The notes beneath the pieces were generated by a model, which did not search any database, was not told where the DNA came from, and was given only the letters and a program-made list of their open reading frames with translations. A stretch of 14,877 bases of DNA from Clostridiales bacterium. Its GTDB lineage: Bacteria > Bacillota > Clostridia > Christensenellales > CAG-917. How positions within the stretch are numbered: the stretch's first letter is position 1; each line of letters begins with the position of its first letter. The translations under genes and the position numbers were made by a program. The stretch spans positions 1-14,877 of the forward strand of contig JAAZIO010000183.1 in the NCBI GenBank assembly GCA_012800805.1, in the 5' to 3' direction. This document shows, one piece after another, positions 7,901 through 14,340 of the stretch.

Positions 7901-9186
7901 ATCTCCAAAGCGAAAACCCCTCGACCAACTACTTCGGCGCGCCTTACTTCGTGCTTGACAACTACGCAAGAACTTCGGCGGGCGCTAACGCTGTTGAGAG
8001 AGTTTGGACTCAGTATGTTTACTATATCGAAGTCGGTATAAACTCCGTCAACGCCAGCTTGAGCCTATGGCTCGGCACCAACAAATCGGTAACCGACGAG
8101 GTTCTCTCCGACGGCATCGCCATATTCGACTCAATCGGCTGCGAAAAGATAGAAAAGGCGGAATTTGACGCTGTAAAATCGGGCAACAATGAAACCCGCA
8201 AGATTTCATACCTCTCCGACGGTTTCGACTCCGCCGCCCAGAATGCCGAATCCAAATCCACCCTCACAAAGCCCAGCGGCTGGACAGGAAACGTTGACGG
8301 CTCGCTCTCGGCGTCCAAGACCAAGACGGGCATCTACTATTACAGCGGAACGGGCGCGGATTATGAAGTTGGCGACCTCTTCGGCGAGGATATCGACGAG
8401 GACCTTGACGAGGACAAGAAGAGAGAGGCTGAGGAAAGAAAGAACGCCGAGCTCATCCCCTACGAACAGCTTGCCCCAAGAAGCGGTAATTATGCCCTTG
8501 CCATAAACAACACGGTTAAGAGCGCATACTACTATCAGGGCAAGTCCTTCACCTTGGACAGCGAGAAGTTCTACAGAATAACCGTATATGTTAAAACATA
8601 CGGTATTGAAGGCTCATCCGTTGGCGCGGGCGTAGAGCTCATCATGGCTGACATAGCCGAAACCGACAGAGTATTCAAAAACATCAACACCAACAGCTGG
8701 ACGGCTTGCTCGTTCTATATAAAAACATCCGATATCGACATGACGGACGTATACCTCACCTTAAGGCTTGGCGAGAACCTCGATTCCGAAACCGAGGACG
8801 GCCTTGTTAAAGGCTACGCTCTGTTTGACGATGTCACAATCGAAACCATAACCGAGGCCGAATACGACGCCTTGGCATCACTTGAAGAAGAAGCAAGACC
8901 CTCAACGGTTAAGGTTATCGAGGCTCCCTCCTCTGACGAAAGCGTCGTAAAGCCGGACGAGGGTAACAACGAAACCGTTCCTTATCAGCCCAACCTCACC
9001 TATCTGTGGTGGATGGTACCCACTATCTTGATTGCGGTTGCGATTATCGCGGTTCTTATTGCCGTTATTGTCAAAAAGCTCCGCAAGCCCAAGCAGAAAG
9101 TTGAAAGCGTCGTAAGTAAAGACGAAAAGCCCTCGGAAGCTATCGAAATCAAGAATAAGGACTACGAGGACAAATTTAAAGAATAA
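4948..9186 (+). CDS. Large surface lipoprotein with five tandem jelly-roll-like domains and a C-terminal membrane anchor
   Basis: Predicted extracellular protein of 1412 residues. The frame is open from 4789, but ATG 4948 is chosen because AAGGA lies 8 bases upstream and it begins a clean lipoprotein signal (MRKK, hydrophobic core, lipobox LSAC with Cys24). Five divergent domains of about 220-300 residues follow, near residues 46-264, 273-568, 590-815, 835-1076 and 1085-1309. Each ends in a GYxFFDNVxxExIT-like strand; a K/R-I-S-V-W-V-K-T-like strand and a W-x-x-Y-x-F-Y-I-K-G-like strand occur in the middle. This pattern resembles CBM4/9/16-type carbohydrate-binding folds. The end has a membrane helix (about 1352-1376), then KKLRKPKQK and a charged tail. 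No catalytic domain was recognised. A role in binding glycan or cell wall is inference. No partner gene lies in the transcript. Confidence 0.9.
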   Translation: MRKKVLVIAICLMLALSLVMLSACNKEQQPDPENQTSPKDSLTEGLLIKNSDFKVPSTGDLPLAPDSWTGSAFSSSAYPTGVIAGIIDTSSELYDKYKSKWNSLTNPGVNGTPSDNRMLMIYMPTADQATSSKDNFGPTAYSYTSASFTIAQNCYYKLIVDVKTVNIQGKSEGDEPGARIYLSSTAYAEFRSIDTKGEWERYEIYIEGSKSQSNTLTLALSLGYYSSTFKNGLTTGYAFFDNVSLERITDTEGGLSAKEQFDAVTVGKQVQKVTYTVPNGEFDYGTAASGASSAYPSLWSLKTGGSSTAYAAPTTYRYNGIVDTTQFETLKTGGKLGTTVYRFIKGSGSEGQPGYVPDSVGSTTTSYALQNPGVPAGSVGTNIYMLSQVYMTAQGIASSSTITVPRGTYQKISVSVYTFDIVGAGVSILLSGFGDEIGFEKITRTLYNKDGEGKEIETYRVGDKFYDDKGIEINSADYVGGSTGGWVTYSFYVKGNQYRDVSFTLELWLGTGDTSQNTEKTIDRYSSATLSSKKDFTTYTSDGTFTKGYVFFDNVKITPVTFAEYNSATGPSIDYASDKDARKVNGEAYKSLKLDLTQDDLLSQGGTSSNFTNYATSPLPYDDGTLGMPSGWTTEFDNDEKTIIETVYIVSSLKAGVVNTTNNALFENLGIKNPKTPFNIGTDNVLMITSSSNSLYYFKSNSFLLKRNTCYRISIWVKTVDIPEGAGVTISLYDGDELLKSSSVINTKDYTNEFTNDWVEYTFVIKGYNDKDITASLKLQYGSGNRWTSTTLATGTAYFANVSCVEIPYSSYSQLSSSTTYNTPINYEQTESDQTIFNRSFNYIDVQKTKGMVDGELKDDVGSPRNWTITSTLYEDKVKAGVIKFNTYDNEDKDIRFNVAADSQIATLQADYSKLSDKLGSTTSSIYDGWVLNGGPSALMIANVDTTAKKYAVGFKSDSFTLNAGTYYKISVWAYSIGNTTYSIYLQSENPSTNYFGAPYFVLDNYARTSAGANAVERVWTQYVYYIEVGINSVNASLSLWLGTNKSVTDEVLSDGIAIFDSIGCEKIEKAEFDAVKSGNNETRKISYLSDGFDSAAQNAESKSTLTKPSGWTGNVDGSLSASKTKTGIYYYSGTGADYEVGDLFGEDIDEDLDEDKKREAEERKNAELIPYEQLAPRSGNYALAINNTVKSAYYYQGKSFTLDSEKFYRITVYVKTYGIEGSSVGAGVELIMADIAETDRVFKNINTNSWTACSFYIKTSDIDMTDVYLTLRLGENLDSETEDGLVKGYALFDDVTIETITEAEYDALASLEEEARPSTVKVIEAPSSDESVVKPDEGNNETVPYQPNLTYLWWMVPTILIAVAIIAVLIAVIVKKLRKPKQKVESVVSKDEKPSEAIEIKNKDYEDKFKE
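5083..8874 (+). repeat. Five tandem divergent protein-domain repeats within the large lipoprotein
   Basis: Repeat units lie approximately at 5083-5739, 5764-6651, 6715-7392, 7450-8175 and 8200-8874. Landmark strands recur in order: a tryptophan strand (DSWTGSAF, PSLWSLKT, PSGWTTEF, PRNWTITS, PSGWTGNV); YYKLIVDVKT, YQKISVSVYT, CYRISIWVKT, YYKISVWAYS, FYRITVYVKT; and YAFFDNVSL, YVFFDNVKI, AYFANVSCV, AIFDSIGCE, YALFDDVTI. A linker resembling TxAEYDAL or KAEFDAV ends most of them. Unit 2 is longest, with an insertion around 6261-6390. Unit 5 carries an acidic insertion around 8386-8450. The units are alike in protein but not in DNA, so the duplication is old. Confidence 0.85.
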
Positions 9187-9196
9187 TTAATCAAAT

Positions 9197-9229
9197 AAAA
9201 AAAGCTGCGGTAACCCGCAGCTTTTTTTT
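9197..9229 (+). terminator. Intrinsic terminator after the lipoprotein gene
   Basis: GCTGCGG (9204-9210), loop TAAC and CCGCAGC (9215-9221) form a perfect 7-bp stem. It is flanked by seven A and eight T, which can extend it. It lies 11 bases after the stop codon. The symmetry suggests it could work on both strands. Confidence 0.93.
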
Positions 9230-9465
9230 ATTAAATTTTTTCGATAATTTTAATATAGAAATCTTTGCTATCTTAAACTTTGCCTTGATTAACCATTTAT
9301 TTTTCTTCACTGACATTTTATATATTACTATTTACTAAGCAATCTTTACCATAAATATTTTATCTTTATATAGATTGTTTTTGCTGCTATCTATATTCTT
9401 AACTTCCCTTATCCTCCCGCAAGACTTCTAACTTTATAACTTAAACAATATAATATGAAAGAATT
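9230..9465. other. AT-rich intergenic gap
   Basis: No coding potential was seen on either strand. The only notable signal is TATAAT at 9449-9454, 11 bases before the LysM ATG. No convincing -35 was found; the best-placed hexamer (9426-9431, TTCTAA) is poor. A sporulation sigma factor promoter cannot be ruled out. Confidence 0.4.
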
Positions 9466-9753
9466 ATGATTTTTGTCATAAGAGTTGAAAAAGGGCAAAC
9501 GCTCCAAGATATTGCGCGCGAGTATAATACCACCGTGCAAAGATTAAGAAGCCTTAACGGGATAATGGAGACCCGTGAGGGTGAAAGGCTTTTGGTTGAA
9601 AAAATAGAGGGAACTCCTTACCGCGTTCAGCCTTTTGAAACACTGGATTCCATTGCCGAGAAATTCGGAGTTAGCAGAAAGCAGATTGAAAAAATAAACA
9701 ATGTTACCGAAGTTTTCTTCGGCGAAATAATCTACATTCCGAAGGCTTTATGA
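9466..9753 (+). CDS. Small double-LysM protein without a signal peptide
   Basis: The 95-residue protein is almost entirely two LysM modules (about 4-46 and 51-95). Module 1 has RVEKGQTLQDIAREYNTTVQ; module 2 has YRVQPFETLDSIAEKFGVS and ends with the classic FGEIIYIPK. LysM modules bind N-acetylglucosamine-containing glycans such as peptidoglycan. No signal peptide or membrane segment is present, so the protein is either cytoplasmic, laid on a spore surface from the mother cell as SafA- and SpoVID-type proteins are, or exported by another route. Its stop overlaps the start of the flippase gene (ATGA at 9750-9753), implying linked expression. The ribosome binding site is weak, and a TATAAT just before the ATG suggests a very short leader. 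Confidence 0.9.
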   Translation: MIFVIRVEKGQTLQDIAREYNTTVQRLRSLNGIMETREGERLLVEKIEGTPYRVQPFETLDSIAEKFGVSRKQIEKINNVTEVFFGEIIYIPKAL

Positions 9754-11267
9754 ACCAGATAGCAAAATCCGTCACCATAGTCACGTTTTTTTCCGTAACC
9801 ACGCGGCTTTTATCCTTTATATTCAAATCCTATATGTCTCACGCTTTCGGAGCGGAAACCGTGGGACTGTTTCAGATATGTCTTTCCGTTTTGTTTCTGC
9901 TTTTGGCGCTGACCGCGGGCGGCATACCCACAGTTTTGTCAAGAAAAATAGCGGAGTGCGAGGTAAACCGCGACTTTAAAAAGCAAAACCGCTATGTGGC
10001 GGCATCGCTTATACTAGGCAGCGTCTTATCCGCTATCGTTATTGCGGCTTGCTACCTCGGTAAAAACCTATTATATAAAATCTTTTCAGACGACAGATGC
10101 GTTCCCCTGTTTTTAATCATGTTGCCCGCTATTTTCACCTCCACCTTTTACGGAGTGATTAGAGCGTGGTTTTGGGGTAAAAAGAAATTCACCGCTTTTT
10201 CTTTCACCGAACTTTTGGATGAGGTTTTTAAAATAGCCTTTACGGCTTGCTTTGCGGGAGGGCTGATTGCGGAAATTGCGGGAGCAAAGGGAATAGCAAT
10301 AGCCTTTACCGTCGCGGACGCGGCCTGCGTTTTGATATTGATTGTTTTGTTCTTTATCAATAAAGGTAAGTTTGCAAAGCCCGAGGGATTTTTGGAGCTT
10401 ACCAAGGCCTCCACTCCCCTTGCGGCGCTGAGAATCATAACGGGGCTGATGGCATCGCTTACCGCAATCATTGTGCCCGCCCAGCTTGCGCTTTCTATGA
10501 GTCAAGAGGAGGCCACCGCCATGTATGGCAGAATCGCAGGTATGGCTCTTCCCCTATTAATGGCGCCGTCCACCATAATCGGCTCGCTTGCGGTTGTTTT
10601 GATACCCGAAATGGCGGGCGCGAACGCAAAAGGCGACAGCGACACTCTAAGGAGCAAAATGGACGGCTCCATAATCTTTGCCTTTTTTGTAAGCTCTCTT
10701 TTTATGGTGCTTTTCGTTCCTCTTGGCAAGGAAATCGGAAAGCTGTTCTTTGGCGACGAAACCGCAGGGCAATATGTGTCCTACTGCGCCTTGCTTATGT
10801 ATCCGATAGGGCTGAACCAAGTTACCTCGCCGATTGTAAACTCTATAGGAAAAGAACATAAAACTTTGCTGCACTATCTTGCGGGCCTTGTGCTTTTAAT
10901 CCCGTGCATTTTATTTTTGCCAAGATACATCGGCGCCTACGCTATCGCTGTCGGAAACGGGCTTTGCTTTTTGATATGCGCCATATTAAATATTGTAGTG
11001 TTGAAAAAACACTTGAAAGGTAAAAACCGCTTTGCCTTAAAGAGTTTCCTTTCGGTTTTGTTTGCGGTGCCTTCGCTTCTTTTGACCTACTTTATAAAAG
11101 GCATACTCTCTCACTATCTTTCAACCGTTTTTGTGATAATTTTTGCCGGCGGAGCGGGCGCGGTGTCTTATCTGCTTATAACCGATGTGTTTAACCTCAT
11201 ATCTTTCAGAGCGTTCTTTGCAAAATCCAAAAAGAAGAAAAAACGCCTTAAAGGAGCGTTGGTATAA
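9750..11267 (+). CDS. MOP-superfamily flippase, SpoVB/MurJ-like polysaccharide biosynthesis protein
   Basis: The 505-residue polytopic protein has about 12-14 hydrophobic segments. The N-terminus (TRLLSFIFKSYMSHAFGAE, then VGLFQICLSVLFLLLALTAG and GIPTVLSRKIAE) matches the opening of SpoVB and related lipid-linked oligosaccharide flippases. FYGVIRAWFWGKKKFTAFS (residues 132-150) is the typical second-bundle entry. The C-terminus is strongly basic (AKSKKKKKRLK), consistent with a cytoplasmic end. Family members move lipid-linked cell-wall or cortex precursors across the membrane. GAAGG lies 4 bases before the ATG, and the start overlaps the LysM stop. SpoVB, MurJ-like lipid II flippase and capsule flippase cannot be separated from the sequence alone; SpoVB-like is favoured by the N-terminus and the LysM neighbour. 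Confidence 0.88.
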   Translation: MNQIAKSVTIVTFFSVTTRLLSFIFKSYMSHAFGAETVGLFQICLSVLFLLLALTAGGIPTVLSRKIAECEVNRDFKKQNRYVAASLILGSVLSAIVIAACYLGKNLLYKIFSDDRCVPLFLIMLPAIFTSTFYGVIRAWFWGKKKFTAFSFTELLDEVFKIAFTACFAGGLIAEIAGAKGIAIAFTVADAACVLILIVLFFINKGKFAKPEGFLELTKASTPLAALRIITGLMASLTAIIVPAQLALSMSQEEATAMYGRIAGMALPLLMAPSTIIGSLAVVLIPEMAGANAKGDSDTLRSKMDGSIIFAFFVSSLFMVLFVPLGKEIGKLFFGDETAGQYVSYCALLMYPIGLNQVTSPIVNSIGKEHKTLLHYLAGLVLLIPCILFLPRYIGAYAIAVGNGLCFLICAILNIVVLKKHLKGKNRFALKSFLSVLFAVPSLLLTYFIKGILSHYLSTVFVIIFAGGAGAVSYLLITDVFNLISFRAFFAKSKKKKKRLKGALV

Positions 11268-11412
11268 TTTAAAGTTTATTTCATATCTTTTTGATTATTT
11301 TCTAATATCGCTTTTAAATAAAACTGTTTTAATTTATCAATTCTTTTCTCAATTTTTAAAAGGATGTTAAGCTAAATTTATTTGTTTTTGTGTTGCGGCA
11401 TAGGCTTATAGC

Positions 11413-11431
11413 TAACTTCGTTTAGAAGTTA
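11413..11431 (+). promoter_or_regulatory. Hairpin covering the ribosome-binding region of the DUF421 gene
   Basis: TAACTTC (11413-11419) and GAAGTTA (11425-11431) form a perfect 7-bp stem with a GTTTA loop, ending three bases before the TTG start. The only Shine-Dalgarno-like bases (AGAAG, 11424-11428) lie in its 3' arm, so folding would hide them. This could keep expression low or be an operator for a dimeric regulator. The rest of the gap 11268-11412 is AT-rich with no terminator seen after the flippase gene. Confidence 0.3.
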
Positions 11432-11434
11432 TGG

Positions 11435-12181
11435 TTGAATAAAACACAGCCAATAAAGCAAACTATCGGTGTGCTTAATCTATTTATCAGATGCATTATC
11501 ATATACTTCTTTCTTTTGATTGCCATGCGGCTTATGGGAAAGCGCCAGCTTGGGGAGCTTCAGCCGTTTGAGTTTGCTATTACCATTGTTGCGGCGGAGC
11601 TTGCCTGCATCCCCATGTCCGATCCGACCATTCCTTTGATTTACGGTATAATACCTATCTTTACGCTATTTTTGATGCATATACTAATTAACAAAATCGC
11701 AGTAAAGAGCGTAAAATTCCGCAGGATTTTAAACGGCAAACCCAGCGTAGTGATTTTTCAGGGCAATATTTTGTGCGATACCTTAAAAGACCTTGACATG
11801 ACCACAAATGACCTTCTTGAGGCTTTAAGGTGCGCAGGATACTTTACTCCGGGAGAGGTCGGGTGCGCCGTTGTGGAAACCAACGGAACGCTTACGGTCA
11901 TGCCCAAAGCCGCGAACAGGCCAGTAACCTGCTCGGATTTGAACATAAATTGCGCCGATTCATGCATGCCCGTTACCGTAATTGTTGAAGGCAGATTTTT
12001 AGAAGACAACTTAAAGCATAACGACTGTAAAATAGAAAAGCAGGATATCATGCAATTGCTTGAGAACTTAGGGCTCAGCCAAAAGGATGTGTTTTTGCTC
12101 CTTCTTAGCGGTGAGAATGTATTTTTACAGCCTTATCAAGGCAGCGCCATAAACCGTTCCATAAAGGAGGCGGAACAATGA
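11435..12181 (+). CDS. DUF421 (YetF-type) membrane protein
   Basis: The 248-residue protein has three hydrophobic N-terminal segments (about 13-32, 46-60 and 65-88). The family signature MRLMGKRQLGELQPFEFAI lies at 31-49, in the middle of them. The soluble part is an internal duplication: residues 103-158 (PSVVIFQGNILCDTLKDLD, ending ETNGTLTVMPK) resemble 178-235 (PVTVIVEGRFLEDNLKHND, ending GENVFLQPY). The start is a TTG at 11435; an overlapping ATG at 11431 reads M-V-E-stop. No in-frame ATG exists near the conserved N-terminus. B. subtilis has several such proteins linked to spore or stress phenotypes, but the molecular role of the family is unresolved. It overlaps the DUF4363 gene by ATGA. 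Confidence 0.88.
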   Translation: MNKTQPIKQTIGVLNLFIRCIIIYFFLLIAMRLMGKRQLGELQPFEFAITIVAAELACIPMSDPTIPLIYGIIPIFTLFLMHILINKIAVKSVKFRRILNGKPSVVIFQGNILCDTLKDLDMTTNDLLEALRCAGYFTPGEVGCAVVETNGTLTVMPKAANRPVTCSDLNINCADSCMPVTVIVEGRFLEDNLKHNDCKIEKQDIMQLLENLGLSQKDVFLLLLSGENVFLQPYQGSAINRSIKEAEQ

Positions 12182-12558
12182 AGAAAACCATAATCGCTAT
12201 CGTCGTTTTGGTTTTAATACTCACCGCCGGCATACTTGAGACAATTTATATTGAAAAAACATTTAAAGAATTAAGCGAGAGGGTTACCGAGGCGCGCAAT
12301 CTTATAATCAAAGAAGACGCCGAGGGAGCTCTGAAAATTATCGACGACACAACAAACTGGTGGGAGGAAAGAAAGGATAAGCTTGAGTTAATAACATTTT
12401 CACCCGATTTGAGAGCGCTTTCCGCAGCACTCGGTGAAACAAAGGGCAGTCTTATGTGCGGCGACACACAAAACGCCCTTTCAAAAGTCGAATCTATTCT
12501 CATTATGTCGGACAATGTAAGAGAAATAATAAACTTCAATATCAGAGATATAATCTGA
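12178..12558 (+). CDS. DUF4363-type small membrane-anchored protein
   Basis: The 126-residue protein has a single N-terminal hydrophobic helix (about 4-23) and then a mostly helical, charged domain. The conserved-looking part includes the paired tryptophans in NWWEERKDKLELI (about 60-72) and a C-terminal helical hairpin. The layout (short anchor plus alpha-helical extracytoplasmic domain) and the position after a DUF421 gene fit DUF4363, which from memory often pairs with DUF421 in Clostridia. A strong AAAGGAGG lies 7 bases before the ATG, much stronger than the upstream gene's site, so this protein may be made in excess of its partner. The function is unknown; a complex with the DUF421 protein is inference. 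Confidence 0.8.
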   Translation: MKKTIIAIVVLVLILTAGILETIYIEKTFKELSERVTEARNLIIKEDAEGALKIIDDTTNWWEERKDKLELITFSPDLRALSAALGETKGSLMCGDTQNALSKVESILIMSDNVREIINFNIRDII

Positions 12559-12580
12559 CATTAAATTAATATATTTTAAT

Positions 12581-12613
12581 AAAAAAAGCGCAGCGTTTGC
12601 TGCGCTTTTTTTT
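12581..12613 (+). terminator. Intrinsic terminator after the DUF421-DUF4363 pair, probably bidirectional
   Basis: GCGCAGC (12588-12594), loop GTTT and GCTGCGC (12599-12605) form a perfect stem flanked by seven A and eight T. Because it is symmetrical, it may also stop murC transcripts arriving on the minus strand; no terminator was seen closer to the murC stop. Confidence 0.93.
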
Positions 12614-12859
12614 AAACTATTATAAGCGGTGGTATTACAATGAACATAACTTTCTTTTGCCCCTTGCACTGGCCTATGCCTGTCAGGACAACATACCATT
12701 TGCTAAGGTTTTCGGAATCCTGCTCGTAAGTCACTTCATAATCGTAGATTCAGCAAAAATGGGGATTGTAGAGCTCGCTTTTTGACAATAGTTGCATGCT
12801 TTTTAAAGTAAATAAGGTATAAAAGTAAACTAAAATTAAATAAACCGCCCTCTACGACC
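12614..12859. other. Gap between convergent genes
   Basis: No well-supported gene was found. A plus-strand frame stays open to a stop at 12783-12785 and could encode about 45 residues (LLPLALAYACQDNIPFAKV and onward), but it lacks a start codon with a ribosome binding site after the terminator. It may be a decayed gene or noise. Confidence 0.3.
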
Positions 12860-14221
12860 TTACTTAATCTTTATAAACTTTTTCAGGTCTATTATATCCC
12901 CCGCCCCAAGTATCATGGCCAGGTCAAATTTGTTTTTATGTTTTTTCAATTTTTCGGCCGCGCTTTGGAAATCGTCAAGATACACCGCCCTGCCTCCGCT
13001 GTCGTTTATCGCGTCGCAAAGCTCTTTTGAGGTTTTTCCGCACTCCGCGCTTTCCCTTGCGGCATATGTGGGTAACAGTATGCTGTAGTAGGGACGAAGC
13101 ACCTCAACAAAATCCTTAAAATAGCTTGCCGTCCTTGAATAGGTATGAGGCTGAAAAACAACAAGAACTTTATCCGCCATCTGACGGGCAAGGCTTAGCG
13201 TTGCCGAAATCTCGCAAGGGTGATGAGCGTAGTCAAAAACTATCCTCATTTTGCCCATGCTTCCAAATTCCTCGTTTCTTCTCGCAACGCCCTTGAACGA
13301 ATCAATGCCCTTTTTTATGGTTTCGACATCTATACCTGCGTTAAGGCACGCAGCCGCGGCAAAGGCGCAGTTTGTCACATTGTGCCTACCGAAAAGCGTG
13401 GGGCATGCTTTAAACAGCAGTTTGCCGCCTTGGTAGAAATCAAATTTATATCTGCCGCTTTTAGCTTCAGTGATTAAAGCATAATAGTCGCAATTGTCTT
13501 TATCGTCAAATTCCAAATTGTCAATATGCGAAACTGATAATGTTTGCATATCTTCACAGTTTAATTTGTCAGCGTCTTTCTTTAAGCACAACACCCTTTT
13601 GGAATTGTTGCCGAAGCTTCTGAAAGCGGATACAATCTCTTCTTCGCAGCTGTAGCAATCGGGGTGGTCGCACTCCATGTTTAACACAAGCCCAAGGCTT
13701 GGGCGCAAAGAAAGAAAACTCCTTTTATACTCGCAGGCTTCCGTAATAAAAAAATCCTCTCCCGTAGAGGGACAGTTTCCAAGCCCCAGGGCGTTGCCGC
13801 CTATATGCGCAGTGTAGAGCTTATCTGAAAGAGAAAATATGTATGAAATAACGGCAGTTACGGTTGTCTTGCCGTGAGTGCCGGAAACTGCAATAATATA
13901 TGGAAAATCTTCTGAAATCTTTGCCAAAAACTGATGGCGTTCCATAATGGGCACGCCGTTTTCAATAGCATACATAATATCGGGAGCGTCAAGCTTTAAG
14001 GCAGATGTATAAACCAAAAGATTTGGCAGATACTCAAGCTCTTTGACACTGTTTGTTATATTTATTCCATCGCCTTTAAGCTGCTCTACGGTTTCGCCGG
14101 GAAAATCGTCGGAACCCGAAACCACGGCGCCCTTGCTTTTTGAAAGCTTTGCCAATGCACTCATGCTGATTCCGCCAATGCCCGAAAAATGAATTTTGTA
14201 TCCCGACAGAGTTTGCTTCAC
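12860..14221 (-). CDS. murC: UDP-N-acetylmuramate--L-alanine ligase (MurC)
   Basis: Cytoplasmic ATP-dependent ligase that adds L-alanine to UDP-MurNAc, the first amino acid of the peptidoglycan stem peptide. The three Mur-ligase domains are complete in 453 residues. They show a Rossmann loop FSGIGGISMSALA (12-24), ATP loop SGTHGKTT (113-120), EACEYKRSFL (161-170), NMECDHPDCY (181-190), FGRHNVTN (277-284), DYAHHPCEI (330-338) and VFQPHTYSRT (355-364). The start is GTG at 14221, with an in-frame TAA two codons upstream. AAGGT directly abuts this GTG, leaving no normal spacer, while a TATATT sits 5 bases upstream, so the mRNA may be nearly leaderless. The gene is divergent from spoVG and convergent with DUF4363. 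No mur cluster partner is in the window. Confidence 0.97.
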   Translation of the reverse strand: MKQTLSGYKIHFSGIGGISMSALAKLSKSKGAVVSGSDDFPGETVEQLKGDGINITNSVKELEYLPNLLVYTSALKLDAPDIMYAIENGVPIMERHQFLAKISEDFPYIIAVSGTHGKTTVTAVISYIFSLSDKLYTAHIGGNALGLGNCPSTGEDFFITEACEYKRSFLSLRPSLGLVLNMECDHPDCYSCEEEIVSAFRSFGNNSKRVLCLKKDADKLNCEDMQTLSVSHIDNLEFDDKDNCDYYALITEAKSGRYKFDFYQGGKLLFKACPTLFGRHNVTNCAFAAAACLNAGIDVETIKKGIDSFKGVARRNEEFGSMGKMRIVFDYAHHPCEISATLSLARQMADKVLVVFQPHTYSRTASYFKDFVEVLRPYYSILLPTYAARESAECGKTSKELCDAINDSGGRAVYLDDFQSAAEKLKKHKNKFDLAMILGAGDIIDLKKFIKIK

Positions 14222-14276
14222 ACCTTAATATATGCTAAAAATAACTGTTGCGTCATAAAATTTTTCAAAACGGATA

Positions 14277-14305
14277 TTGATTTAAGATTTTTTTTCATAT
14301 ATAAT
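14277..14305 (+). promoter_or_regulatory. Sigma-A-type promoter of spoVG
   Basis: TTGATT (14277-14282) and TATAAT (14300-14305) are separated by exactly 17 bases, one of the best promoter matches in the window. Transcription would start near 14312. B. subtilis spoVG uses sigma-H; no obvious sigma-H -10 was seen here, so vegetative expression is likely. Confidence 0.65.
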
Positions 14306-14340
14306 AAAGTCAACAATAAAGATAAGGACGGATGAGATTC

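Noticed and set aside
8189-8506. 105-codon plus-strand frame inside the lipoprotein gene
   Set aside because: The translation is Pro/Arg/Thr-rich and out of frame with a clearly conserved repeated domain, so it is a shadow.
9197-9229. Hairpins with A- and T-tracts as a family of dispersed repeats
   Set aside because: The three terminators (9197, 12581, 14622) have similar GCTGC cores but different stems; each sits right after a gene, so ordinary intrinsic terminators explain them.
12597-12785. Plus-strand 62-codon frame starting inside a terminator
   Set aside because: Its ATG lies in the terminator hairpin and no ribosome binding site or internal ATG supports it. The hydrophobic translation may be a decayed gene but gives no family match.
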